Shown here in pieces: positions 52,866 through 62,906 of a DNA stretch of 64,000 nucleotides (position 1 is its first letter; the number at the start of each line of letters is the position of its first letter). The notes under the pieces were generated by a model. The model was not told the origin of the DNA. It saw nothing but the letters and a program-made list of their open reading frames with translations, and ran no database searches. The stretch covers positions 1 through 64,000 of the forward strand of contig JACONJ010000058.1 of assembly GCA_014323785.1 (NCBI GenBank), written 5' to 3'. This stretch comes from Paracoccaceae bacterium. Lineage in GTDB: Bacteria; Pseudomonadota; Alphaproteobacteria; Rhodobacterales; Rhodobacteraceae. The position numbers were made by a program, and so were the translations under genes.

Positions 52866-55800
52866 ATGACTGGCAGCTTTCCCCACATCCTGACCGGCGG
52901 TGCACCCGAGGGATTCGACGCCGCGCTTGTCCTTGACGAGCTGGCCAAGGGCGAAGAAGCAGTTTGCCATGTTGCACGGGATGATAAGCGGCTGGCGACC
53001 ATGGCCCGGGCCATGGCCTTTTTTGAGCCTTCTGTGCCGGTGCTGCAATTCCCCGGGTGGGATTGCCTGCCTTATGATCGCCTGTCACCCAATGCCGAGA
53101 TTTCCGCGGCCCGCCTGGCCACACTGGCGACCTTGGCCGGGGGGCTGAGCGGGCGGTTTGTGCTGCTTGTTACCTTGAATGCTGCAACCCAATACGTGCC
53201 GCCGCGCACACTGCTGCAGAGCGGGGCCTTTTCAGCCGAGGTTGGCAGGCGATTGGATGAGGGCGCACTGAAAGCGTTTCTGGTCCGCATGGGGTTTGCG
53301 CAAAGCCCTACAGTGACAGAACCGGGCAACTATGCCGTGCGCGGGGGTATCATTGATGTCTGGCCGCCGGGCGCGGCGGCACCGGTGCGACTGGACCTGT
53401 TTGGCGACATCCTGGATGGTGCGCGGCGGTTCGATCCAGCCACACAGCGTACAACCGAAACCCTTAGTCGGGTAAACCTCGCTCCGGTCTCAGAGGTGAT
53501 TTTGGATGACGCCGCGATTACCCGATTCCGCCAGAACTACCGCATTGAATTTGGCACTGCGGGCAGCGACGACCCGCTTTACGAGGCTGTCAGCGCGGGC
53601 CGCAAACACGCCGGGGCCGAACACTGGCTGCCGTTCTTCCATGAGCGGCTGGAAACGATTTTTGACTACCTGCCGCGCGCGACCATCACCTTGGATGAAC
53701 GAAACGCAGCGCAGCGGCAGGCGCGATGGGACAGCATCCGCGACCAATATGACACAAGGAAAGAAGCACTTATACAAAAGGGGAGATTCAAGTCGATCTA
53801 CAAGCCATGCCCGCCTGAACAACTCTATCTGGATGACGCGACATGGCGGATGGTCACCGCCAGGCATCGTGTAGTTCAGTTCTCGCCGCTCTCGCAAGCC
53901 AGCGGACCGGGTGTCGTCGATGCCGGCGGCCGGGTCGGCCGCAACTTTGCACCCGAACGAAAGCAGGAAAATATAAGCCTTTTCAAGGCCTTGGCAGATC
54001 ATGTTGAGGAGAGGCGACAGGAGTCGGCGGTAATTATCGCCTCTTGGTCTGACGGTGCGCGGGACCGCTTACAAAGCCTTCTGATCGATGAGGGTCTGGC
54101 CGATGCCAGGCCGATTGCAGATGCCAGAGAGATTTCCGGTATCGGCAGCGTCAACCTTGCTGTCTGGCCCCTGGAGGAGGGCTTCACCGGCGGCGGGCTG
54201 ACCGTGATTTCGGAACAGGATGTGCTGGGCGACCGGCTGATCCGCCCGAAACGCCAGACGCGGCGGGCCGAGAATTATCTGACCGAGGCACAAGCCCTTA
54301 GTCCCGGGGATTTGGTGGTGCATGTGGATCACGGGGTCGGGTGCTATAACGGGTTGGAAACGGTGGCTGCCATGGGTGCACCGCACGAATGCCTGGCACT
54401 GGAATACGCGGGCGGCGACCGGCTGTTCTTGCCGGTGGAAAACATCGAACTGCTCAGCCGGTACGGGCACGAAGAGGGGCTGCTTGACAAACTTGGCGGC
54501 GCGGCGTGGCAGGCCAGAAAGGCCCGGCTGAAAGCGCACATACGCCAGATCGCCGATAAGCTGATTCGGATCGCGGCGGAGCGTGAGTTGCGTTCAGCCC
54601 CGGTGCTGCTCCCCCCCACTGATATGTGGGAAGCCTTTGCCGCAAGGTTCCCGTACGAAGAAACCGACGATCAGTTGAGCGCGACTGCCGATGTGATCGA
54701 AGACCTGGAACGCGGGCGGCCCATGGATCGCCTTGTGGTGGGCGATGTGGGGTTCGGCAAGACCGAGGTTGCGATGCGTGCGGCCTTTGTCGCCGCCGCC
54801 GCAGGTCAGCAGGTCGCGGTGATTGCGCCCACCACGCTTCTGGCACGGCAACATGCCAGAACTTTCACCGAACGGTTCCGGGGATTTCCTTTAAATATCA
54901 GCCAGTTGTCGCGCTTTGTTCCAGCAACTGAGGTCACGCGGACGCGCAGTGGACTGGCCGATGGCAGCGTCGATATCTGTATCGGTACCCATGCGCTTTT
55001 GGCCAAGGGCATCCGGTTCAAAAATCTTGGTCTTCTTATCGTTGACGAGGAACAACGCTTCGGCGTAAACCACAAGGAACGCCTGAAAGAGATGAAATCC
55101 GAGGTGCATGTCCTGACACTTTCGGCCACGCCGATCCCGCGGACCCTGCAAATGTCGCTTTCGGGAGTGCGGGATTTAAGCATGATCGGCACACCGCCCA
55201 TTGACCGCCTGGCGATCCGTACCTATGTCAGTGAATTTGATGCCGTCACCCTGCGCGAGGCCCTACTAAGGGAACATTATCGCGGCGGACAAAGTTTCTA
55301 TGTCGTGCCGCGCATACGGGATTTGCCCGAGATCGAAGAGTTCCTGACGACCCAGGTACCCGAGGTCAGCTATGTCGTGGCCCATGGCCAGATGGCGGCG
55401 AGAGAACTGGATGACCGGATGAACGCCTTTTATGACGGCAAATATGATGTGCTTCTGGCCACAACCATTGTGGAATCGGGCATCGACATCCCAACGGCCA
55501 ACACGATGATCATCCACCGTGCGGATCGCTATGGTCTGGCGCAGCTGTATCAAATCCGGGGGCGTGTGGGGCGCGCGAAAACGCGGGCCTATGCCTATCT
55601 GACAACAAAGCCGCGCGCACCACTGACGCCAGCGGCAGAGAAGCGGTTGCGGCTTCTCGGTTCTCTCGACAGTCTGGGGGTCGGCTTTACCATCGCCAGT
55701 CAGGATCTGGATATCCGGGGTGCTGGCAATATCGTGGGGGAAGAGCAGTCCGGCCATATGCGGGAGGTCGGCTTTGAACTGTACCAATCCATGCTGCAAG

Positions 55801-56306
55801 AGGCGATCACCAGTATCCGTTCGGGTCAGGGAGAAGCGCGGCTGGATGAAGGCGGGCAATGGGCACCGCAGCTCAATCTGGGTGTCCCGATCCTGATCCC
55901 CCAGGCTTATGTCCCTGATCTGGATGTGCGGCTTGGCCTTTATCGACGGCTTAGCCAGTTGACACGCAAGGTGGAGTTGGAAGGCTTTGCCGCCGAGCTG
56001 ATCGACCGGTTTGGAAAATTACCGAAAGAGGTCAACACCCTGCTTCTGGTTATGCGGATCAAGGCGATGTGCAAGCGTGCCAGTATCGCGCGGCTGGATG
56101 CCGGGCCCAAGGGTGCAACCATCCGGTTTCACAACGACACATTCGCCAACCCCGCCGGGCTGGTAGAATTCGTGCAGGATCAGCGCGGGTTGGCCAGGGT
56201 GCGCGACAACAGGATCGTGGTGCACCGCGATTGGACCACAGAGGCCGACAGGATCAAGGGGGCCTTTGCTATTGCGCGGGATTTGGCACAGAAGGCCGCG
56301 GCGTGA
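52866..56306 (+). CDS. mfd: transcription-repair coupling factor
   Basis: UvrB-like N-terminus, RNAP-interaction region LVVHVDHGVGCYNGLE, DEAD helicase VVGDVGFGKTEVAMRAAFVAA, DEEQRFGVNHKERLK, TRG motif region. Confidence 0.97.
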   Translation: MTGSFPHILTGGAPEGFDAALVLDELAKGEEAVCHVARDDKRLATMARAMAFFEPSVPVLQFPGWDCLPYDRLSPNAEISAARLATLATLAGGLSGRFVLLVTLNAATQYVPPRTLLQSGAFSAEVGRRLDEGALKAFLVRMGFAQSPTVTEPGNYAVRGGIIDVWPPGAAAPVRLDLFGDILDGARRFDPATQRTTETLSRVNLAPVSEVILDDAAITRFRQNYRIEFGTAGSDDPLYEAVSAGRKHAGAEHWLPFFHERLETIFDYLPRATITLDERNAAQRQARWDSIRDQYDTRKEALIQKGRFKSIYKPCPPEQLYLDDATWRMVTARHRVVQFSPLSQASGPGVVDAGGRVGRNFAPERKQENISLFKALADHVEERRQESAVIIASWSDGARDRLQSLLIDEGLADARPIADAREISGIGSVNLAVWPLEEGFTGGGLTVISEQDVLGDRLIRPKRQTRRAENYLTEAQALSPGDLVVHVDHGVGCYNGLETVAAMGAPHECLALEYAGGDRLFLPVENIELLSRYGHEEGLLDKLGGAAWQARKARLKAHIRQIADKLIRIAAERELRSAPVLLPPTDMWEAFAARFPYEETDDQLSATADVIEDLERGRPMDRLVVGDVGFGKTEVAMRAAFVAAAAGQQVAVIAPTTLLARQHARTFTERFRGFPLNISQLSRFVPATEVTRTRSGLADGSVDICIGTHALLAKGIRFKNLGLLIVDEEQRFGVNHKERLKEMKSEVHVLTLSATPIPRTLQMSLSGVRDLSMIGTPPIDRLAIRTYVSEFDAVTLREALLREHYRGGQSFYVVPRIRDLPEIEEFLTTQVPEVSYVVAHGQMAARELDDRMNAFYDGKYDVLLATTIVESGIDIPTANTMIIHRADRYGLAQLYQIRGRVGRAKTRAYAYLTTKPRAPLTPAAEKRLRLLGSLDSLGVGFTIASQDLDIRGAGNIVGEEQSGHMREVGFELYQSMLQEAITSIRSGQGEARLDEGGQWAPQLNLGVPILIPQAYVPDLDVRLGLYRRLSQLTRKVELEGFAAELIDRFGKLPKEVNTLLLVMRIKAMCKRASIARLDAGPKGATIRFHNDTFANPAGLVEFVQDQRGLARVRDNRIVVHRDWTTEADRIKGAFAIARDLAQKAAA

Positions 56307-56579
56307 GTATTACCCCTGGCGCGTTGTGGAATGGTATTGCCTGAAACTGGCGCACCCGCACGATTCGGCGGGCTGGATGATTCGGTGGCCGGAGGGGTGG
56401 ATGAAAGGGGGTGCGGGCAACGACGGTTGTGATATACCTTTCACAGGTGAGTCCACAAAATCGGCATATCAGGTGCTAAAGTGCTTCCATGCGGCGATTG
56501 GCACTGCTAAGGTGGCGTCACCAAAGCAATCACCGCTGTCCAAAGGGCGGCGGACATTCCTGATAGGGAGGATAACAAT

Positions 56580-57665
56580 ATGGATCGTCGTTCGTTCCTG
56601 AGAACATCCGCGCTTGGTGGCGTGGCAGCTACATCGACGGCACTGGCCGCCCCGGTCTATGCCCAGGGCAACCGGACGCTGACCATGGTCACGTCAGTTC
56701 CCGATGGCTTCGCGATCTTTGATGACGCGGCCACCATGGTGGCCAATGCAATCACCGAGATGACCGATGGCCAACTGACCATCAACAAGATGCCTGCAGG
56801 CAGCCTTGTCGGGGCATTCGAAGTGTTTGACGCGGTGTCTTCGGGCCAGGCGGACCTGTATCACTCGGCCGAATACTACTTCCTGAACCAGCACCCGGCC
56901 TTTGCCTTTTTCACTTCGGTGCCCTTTGGCATGACTGGTGTGGAACTGCTGGCCTGGTACTACCACAAGGGCGGGAGAGAACATCACCACGAGTTAGCAA
57001 GTCTGTTCAACCTTAAGCCGTTTTTGGCCGGTAACACCTCGATGCAGTCCGGTGGCTGGTTCAACGCCGAGATCAACTCGGCCGAAGACCTGCAGGGCCT
57101 GCGCTTCCGTATGCCGGGCCAGGGTGGTCAGGTTCTGGGTCGCCTCGGTGCCTCGGTGCAGACCATACCAGGCGGCGAGATCTATCAGGCACTGGCAAGC
57201 GGTCAGATTGACGGTGCCGAATGGATTGGTCCGTTCGCGGATGAGCGGATGGGCTTCCAGGAAGTGACCAGCATCTATTACACCGCCGGTTTCCATGAAC
57301 CGGGTTCGGCACTTGCGCTGTCGATGAACATGGATGTATGGAACTCGCTGACGTCCGCGCAGCAGCGCGTGGTGGAAGCGGCTGCTGAGGCAACCCACGC
57401 CAATAACATGGGACTGTCCTGGGCCGAAAACGGTGCCGCCCTGGCCCGCCTGCAATCGGCAGGTGTGCAGGTGCGGGAGTTCCCCGATGATGTTTGGGAT
57501 GCGTTCGGCCGCGGTGCCGCGGAAGTCCGTGAAGAGAACATGGGTGATCCGATCTATGCAAAGATCGCAAACAGCTACTTTGCCGCTTTGGCCGAAACCT
57601 CGGCCTGGTGGGAAATTGGCGATGGCGAGTATATCCGCCAACGGAACCGCGTGAACGCGGCCTGA
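56580..57665 (+). CDS. TRAP transporter substrate-binding protein (TakP/DctP7-like)
   Basis: Tat signal MDRRSFLRTSALGGVAATSTALAAPVYAQ; GLRFRMPGQGGQVLGRLGASVQTIPGGEIYQALASGQIDGAEWIGPF. Confidence 0.93.
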   Translation: MDRRSFLRTSALGGVAATSTALAAPVYAQGNRTLTMVTSVPDGFAIFDDAATMVANAITEMTDGQLTINKMPAGSLVGAFEVFDAVSSGQADLYHSAEYYFLNQHPAFAFFTSVPFGMTGVELLAWYYHKGGREHHHELASLFNLKPFLAGNTSMQSGGWFNAEINSAEDLQGLRFRMPGQGGQVLGRLGASVQTIPGGEIYQALASGQIDGAEWIGPFADERMGFQEVTSIYYTAGFHEPGSALALSMNMDVWNSLTSAQQRVVEAAAEATHANNMGLSWAENGAALARLQSAGVQVREFPDDVWDAFGRGAAEVREENMGDPIYAKIANSYFAALAETSAWWEIGDGEYIRQRNRVNAA

Positions 57666-57680
57666 CCACCCAGGCTGGTG

Positions 57681-57713
57681 ATCCCGCCCGTCTGCCACTG
57701 GGCCGGGCGGGAT
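57681..57713. terminator. hairpin between TRAP dctP and dctQ
   Basis: atcccgcccg tctgccactgggc cgggcgggat: perfect 10-bp stem in the dctP-dctQ gap. Confidence 0.6.
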
Positions 57714-57774
57714 TGAACGATTCATCCGCAGACCGGGCAGGTCAAAGCCTGGCTGCGCATAGGGAGGTTCGGGA

Positions 57775-58686
57775 ATGATCGAATTTGTGCTGTGGGTGCT
57801 GCAAAACCTTGCACTCGCCCCATATTACATGTTCCAAGCGATCATTCATCCGGGGGCCTGGCTGAATTGGGCCAACCCCGAAGCGGTCATGCGCTTCATC
57901 TATTACGGTGCCTCTGTTGAATTACTTTTCTCCGCCCTGTTTATTTTCATCTTTATCACGGTGCTTGGCATTGCCTGGAAGCGCACAATCCTGTGGCAGT
58001 GCGTCCGCGGGTTGGAGGCATTCGCCAATGGAACCGGGCGACTTTTTGCCTGGGCCGGGCTTTTAATGGTTCTGCAACAGGTGATGATCGTTTTTTTGCA
58101 GCGGATTTTCCGCGTGGCAGAAATTCAGCTGGGGCCGTTTGGATTTGCCTTTACGCAGGATCTCAGCTGGTGGGCCGAGGAACTGAAACTCTATAATGCC
58201 ATGATTGTTTGCATGTGTGTATCCTATACCTTTGTGCAGGATGGGCATGTGCGGGTGGACCTGATATATTCCGCCGTCAGGCACCGCACCAGGCGCGTGA
58301 TCGACATGTTCGGCTGCCTGTTCTTCATGGTGCCGGTGATCGTGATTACCTATCTTTATGCTTGGTTCTTTATGTGGCGGCACCTGATGACGCCGACTGT
58401 GACGGCCACCAGTGATCTGGACCGGATGCTGATGCAGTCGCGGATATTCCGCTGGAATGTAGAAACCATCGGCTTCAGCCCCAATGGCTTCAATGCCTAC
58501 TTCCTGTTCAAGGTTCTGATTGTCGCCTTCTGTATCCTCGTCTTCCTGCAGGCCGTCGCTTTCTTCTGGCGCTCCTATCTGGAATGGCTGGAGGGAGAGG
58601 ACAGCGCAGGCAAATATCTTGACAAGGATGTGCTGGATGACAAGGCCGAAGAGCTGGAACACGCGATCCATTCGGGGGCGACCTAA
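57775..58686 (+). CDS. TRAP transporter small permease subunit (DctQ), extended form
   Basis: Multi-TM protein between dctP and dctM; MFQAIIHPGAWLNWANPEAVMRFIYYGASVELLFSALFIF... Confidence 0.85.
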   Translation: MIEFVLWVLQNLALAPYYMFQAIIHPGAWLNWANPEAVMRFIYYGASVELLFSALFIFIFITVLGIAWKRTILWQCVRGLEAFANGTGRLFAWAGLLMVLQQVMIVFLQRIFRVAEIQLGPFGFAFTQDLSWWAEELKLYNAMIVCMCVSYTFVQDGHVRVDLIYSAVRHRTRRVIDMFGCLFFMVPVIVITYLYAWFFMWRHLMTPTVTATSDLDRMLMQSRIFRWNVETIGFSPNGFNAYFLFKVLIVAFCILVFLQAVAFFWRSYLEWLEGEDSAGKYLDKDVLDDKAEELEHAIHSGAT

Positions 58687-58734
58687 CGCCGTTTCTGGTG
58701 GAAATTAACGACTGACAGGGGGGGCCATCGTCAC

Positions 58735-61095
58735 ATGTTATTTGGACTGGACGGAGTCGAGATCGGGCTGATCATCGTTTTCCTGACGCTCTTTGCGGGG
58801 ATCATGACGGGGTTTCCGGTGGCGTTTGCCATTGGCGGGGCAGGGGTTATTTCCTTTGCAATCATCGCCGCACTTGACAGTGCGGGGCTGCTGATCCACC
58901 AGGCGATTGACACAAGTTCTGGTGAATATGCCGCGCTTCTGGCCGAAGGGGTCGTGCGTGAGGCGATTTCCGTCTTCCGATACCCGGAGTTGCCGCGCGT
59001 ACAAGAACATTTGTTCCCCGGCGGTTGGGAACAGGCGATGGACCGCAACGTGTCCTTCATCGTCAACCGCATGAATGAGCGGGTGATCGCAGGCCAATCC
59101 ATCGAGACGCTTTTGGCCGTGCTGATGTTTGTCATGATGGGCATCACGCTGGAACGATCAAAAATTGCCGAGGATCTGCTGACGACAATGGCGCGTGTCT
59201 TTGGCCCGCTGCCGGGTGGCCTGGCCGTGTCAATTGTGATCGTGGGTGCGTTCCTGGCAGCGTCCACCGGGATCGTCGGCGCGACGGTTGTGACCATGGG
59301 CCTTCTGGCACTGCCGACGATGCTGCGCAACGGCTACTCGCCCGAACTGGCCACGGGGGTCATTTCCGCATCGGGCACGCTTGGGCAAATCATTCCGCCC
59401 TCGATTGTGATTGTTCTGCTTGGCACACTTGTGGGTGATCTCTATGCCACGGGGCAAGAGACGCGCGCGCAACTTGCCGGCTGTTCGGATGCGCTAACCT
59501 ATCTGGGCGAACCGGCGGTTCTGTCTGTTGGTACGCTTTTTCAGGCCGCGCTTCTGCCGGGGATATTCCTGGCCGTACTTTATGCGGCCTATGCGTTCGG
59601 CTTTGCGCTGCTGAACCCGGCCAAGGCCCCCGCAGTGCAGATGTCCGGCGGGAAGGGCCGAGAGGTCGTGACCCGCAATGAGGCACTGACCTGGTATCTG
59701 CTGGCCCCTCTGGGCCTGATCGCTGCCGTCGTGATCGGTGCGTCGACGGGCCTTATCGGGTCACAAACCATCAACGTTTCAATCTACGCCGCACAGGAGG
59801 ATGGGCCGAGCCTGCGGACGAATGTGCCCGAGCAGTGCCAGGCGGCGATGATCGGGCTGCATGGGCAAGAGGCCTGGGACCGTGCGGTTGAAGAGCGCAC
59901 GGCCCTGCAAACGGCGGGTACCGCGGACCAGGGCGTGACCGAGCTAAGCGAGGAAGAACTGGTCGCCGCCCGCGCCGCCGCGCTGGCCAATGCCGCGCCG
60001 ATCGGTTGGGGTGTTGCAACGATCTTTGTCATGTTCCTGCTGATCCTGGTGGTCGCCCGCGGCGTCTCGCCCTCGGCCGATCCGGGGCCGCTGATCATTG
60101 GTGGTCTGGGTGTGGTTCTGGCCTTTGCGCTGGATATCGTGGCAATCACGCCTGCAACAGGGCCGGGCGCGACCTTCCTGATTATGGCGGTGCCGTTCCT
60201 GATAACAGTTTACGGTGCGCGGGTGGCCATGGGGCGGCTGGCACAGAATGAGCTGCTGCGCGTTGTCTTTCCCCCCCTGGTTCTGATCGTTGCGGTTCTG
60301 GGCTCGATTCTGGGCGGGATTACCAACCCGACACCGGCAGCGGCTCTTGGCGCGGCAGGCGCGATTATGCTGGCAGCCTACCGCAAGCTAAAGGAAGAAA
60401 ACGGCAAATCGAAACTGGTTATCTGGGCCAGTTTTGCCATTGTCATCATGATCCTGCTTGGGGTGAATTTCGACTTGCGCATCGCGCGGGGGATGGTGCC
60501 GTTTGAGGATTGGGTCGCCTACGTCGGGGCGCAAATCGCCTATCATTTTGCCTTCTTCGGCTTGCTTTTCAGCTGTTGGGTTTTGTTCCGGACCAGCGTT
60601 TTGAGCCCGGTGGTGCGAGAGACGGCGAAAGTTACCTCGATGGTCTTTACCATCCTGATCGGTTCCCAGCTTCTGAACCTGGTGCTGATCTCCTTCGGCG
60701 GGGAGCATCACATCCAGCAATACCTGCGTTCCTTCGATAATGAGCTGGTCGTGTTCCTGGTGGTGATGCTGATCCTGTTCATTCTGGGCTTCGTGCTTGA
60801 TTTCCTGGAAATCATCTATATCGTGATCCCGATTGTGGGCCCCGTGATCTATGGTGGTACGCTGGATCCGAAATGGGTGACAATCATGATTGCGGTGAAC
60901 CTGCAAACCTCTTTCCTGACACCACCCTTTGGCTTTGCACTGTTTTACCTTAGGGGGGTGGCCCCGGCGGGCATTACGACAGGCCACATTTATCGCGGGG
61001 TGATTCCTTTTGTGCTGATCCAGGTGGTGGGGCTGGCGATCCTGTGGGGATTCCCGGGCATCGTGACAATCGTACCGGACCTGCTACCGAACTAG
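58735..61095 (+). CDS. TRAP transporter large permease subunit (DctM), 786 aa
   Basis: GVEIGLIIVFLTLFAGIMTGFPVAFAIGGAGVISF; LGQIIPPSIVIVLLG; LTPPFGFALFYLRGVAP. Confidence 0.92.
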   Translation: MLFGLDGVEIGLIIVFLTLFAGIMTGFPVAFAIGGAGVISFAIIAALDSAGLLIHQAIDTSSGEYAALLAEGVVREAISVFRYPELPRVQEHLFPGGWEQAMDRNVSFIVNRMNERVIAGQSIETLLAVLMFVMMGITLERSKIAEDLLTTMARVFGPLPGGLAVSIVIVGAFLAASTGIVGATVVTMGLLALPTMLRNGYSPELATGVISASGTLGQIIPPSIVIVLLGTLVGDLYATGQETRAQLAGCSDALTYLGEPAVLSVGTLFQAALLPGIFLAVLYAAYAFGFALLNPAKAPAVQMSGGKGREVVTRNEALTWYLLAPLGLIAAVVIGASTGLIGSQTINVSIYAAQEDGPSLRTNVPEQCQAAMIGLHGQEAWDRAVEERTALQTAGTADQGVTELSEEELVAARAAALANAAPIGWGVATIFVMFLLILVVARGVSPSADPGPLIIGGLGVVLAFALDIVAITPATGPGATFLIMAVPFLITVYGARVAMGRLAQNELLRVVFPPLVLIVAVLGSILGGITNPTPAAALGAAGAIMLAAYRKLKEENGKSKLVIWASFAIVIMILLGVNFDLRIARGMVPFEDWVAYVGAQIAYHFAFFGLLFSCWVLFRTSVLSPVVRETAKVTSMVFTILIGSQLLNLVLISFGGEHHIQQYLRSFDNELVVFLVVMLILFILGFVLDFLEIIYIVIPIVGPVIYGGTLDPKWVTIMIAVNLQTSFLTPPFGFALFYLRGVAPAGITTGHIYRGVIPFVLIQVVGLAILWGFPGIVTIVPDLLPN

Positions 61096-61261
61096 GAGGT
61101 GCCGGAACATTCGGGTTTTCGCGTCTCTGCCGGCCAATCTGCCGGTCTTTTGGGTTGCAGCAAATCCCAAAGATTGCCCCAAGGATCGCGCCATTTGGCG
61201 ACGATCTGGAGTTTATCGGTCCCAATCTGGAGATATTTTCGGTCCGCTACACGATCTGTTG
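61092..61261 (-). pseudogene. possible VOC/glyoxalase-like C-terminal remnant, no start codon
   Basis: Reverse-strand frame reads [69 protein letters not shown] resembles VOC C-termini. Confidence 0.3.
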
Positions 61262-62032
61262 CGTGACAGAATTGACAGAAAGCGGATGGTTCTGGCTGGA
61301 ACAGGCGTTCGCCTTCTCCAGTGGCACCCAGCCGCCATTCACGTAACCCTCAAGTGCCGGGAAATTGGCCTTGTAGTTCATCTTTGAACATCCCGGAATC
61401 CAGTAACCAAGATAAACGTAGGGCAGGTTCACCTCTCGGGCCATGTCCAGATGATCGAGGATCACATAGGTTCCAAGCGATTGCCGCGACAGATCAGGGC
61501 AGAAAAAGCTGTAAACAAGGCTTAGGCCATCATCCAGAACATCCGTCAGGCAGACGGCCACCAGATTCCTGGTTTCCGTATCGCGGTATTCAACTACGCG
61601 GGACTGGACCGGTGTTTCCTCGATCATCGCGGTGAACTCAAAAATATCCATGTCCGCCATGCCACCATCGGCGTGACGACAATCCAGGTAGCTGCGGAAC
61701 AGCGTGTATTGCTCCTCGGTCGCGCGGGGAGAGCGGGCACAGCGGTCCAGGTGGCGGTTGCGGCGCAGCGTGCGGCACTGGCTTCTGGTCGGCGCGAAAT
61801 CGGCCACGCGGATCCGCACAGACATGCACGCTGAACATCCCGCGCAAGAGGGCCGGTAGATCACGTTCTGCGACCGGCGAAATCCCTGTTTCGACAAGGC
61901 ATCATTCAACGTGCCGGCGTGTGCCCCCTGCAATGCCGTGAACAGTTTGCGTTCCCGTCGCCCGTCCAGATAGGGGCAGATTTGCGGCGTGGTTACATAA
62001 AATTGTGGCGCGATCAGAAGAGTGTAGCGCAT
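61247..62032 (-). CDS. bpt: aspartate/glutamate leucyltransferase / arginyltransferase (Bpt/Ate family)
   Basis: [86 protein letters not shown]. Confidence 0.95.
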   Translation of the reverse strand: MRYTLLIAPQFYVTTPQICPYLDGRRERKLFTALQGAHAGTLNDALSKQGFRRSQNVIYRPSCAGCSACMSVRIRVADFAPTRSQCRTLRRNRHLDRCARSPRATEEQYTLFRSYLDCRHADGGMADMDIFEFTAMIEETPVQSRVVEYRDTETRNLVAVCLTDVLDDGLSLVYSFFCPDLSRQSLGTYVILDHLDMAREVNLPYVYLGYWIPGCSKMNYKANFPALEGYVNGGWVPLEKANACSSQNHPLSVNSVTQQIV

Positions 62033-62279
62033 TGCGTGGGCTGATCAGATTATTCACATCACCCAAGCATGCAACGCCGCCTGGTGCGGGGCAATACGTT
62101 TCTTTCCTGCATCACGGGCGGTTAATCCCCGTGGAACAGACCAAGATGTCACGCAGCCCCTGGCGGCGCGTTCCGGTAATGTCACCGGCAACCCGTAGCG
62201 GGCGAGTAGCCCAGATGAGCAAGGGCACGGCCCTGCTTGGCGCGGGGGGCCGTGCGACACGAAGGGGGCCGGTTATGCG

Positions 62280-62690
62280 CTACACCGGGTTCCCGTTTTC
62301 AACATTATCCCTGCCGGATTTGCTGCGTTCATCCATGAACTGGTCAAACTCTGCCTTATCCTTGGCATCGCGCAGCCGCTGCAGGAATAATTCAAAAGCA
62401 TCCTGTTCTTCTTCCAGGCGGCGCAGGGTTTCGGCCTTGTAGTTGTCAAAGGCCGAATTGCCGGAACTGCGAAAGGAATGGCGACGGTTGATGCGGGATG
62501 TGCAGGATCCTTTGAACACGTCTTTGCTCCAGATCATATAAAACAGCAGGGCAAGGCCGACTGGCCAGAACAGGACAAATCCCAGAACCATGGCGGCGAT
62601 CCAGGCACCTTTGCCTTTGGAATCGAGCCACGCTTCACTGCGGGAAAACCAGCCTTGGGCTGATTGGACGGGGGCGGCGACTGTGGACAT
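62280..62690 (-). CDS. DUF2852-like membrane protein
   Basis: GKGAWIAAMVLGFVLFWPVGLALLFYMIWSKDVF ... NSAFDNYKAETLRRLEEEQDAFELFLQRLRDAKDKAEFDQFMDER. Confidence 0.82.
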   Translation of the reverse strand: MSTVAAPVQSAQGWFSRSEAWLDSKGKGAWIAAMVLGFVLFWPVGLALLFYMIWSKDVFKGSCTSRINRRHSFRSSGNSAFDNYKAETLRRLEEEQDAFELFLQRLRDAKDKAEFDQFMDERSKSGRDNVENGNPV

Positions 62691-62906
62691 GGGATGTACT
62701 CCTTTTGCAACTGTGCATGGTAATGCTAACCACATTAACACATATAGGCAACTGACAGGCCGTTGACAAGGGAGCGCAAGAGTAAATCGACTTGACATAC
62801 CCGCCTGGTTCCGTTGACACCTACGGGGATTCAAGACAGAAGGGTGGGCCGGGAGCAAGGCGGGAACACCTGAAAGCTGTTCGCTTACAGACGATGCATG
62901 GCCAGG

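Noticed and set aside
62041-62279. Possible structured RNA or riboswitch between bpt and the DUF2852-like gene
   Set aside because: Read both strands for conserved riboswitch, RNase P, SRP and tmRNA signatures and found none; ORFs there are weak
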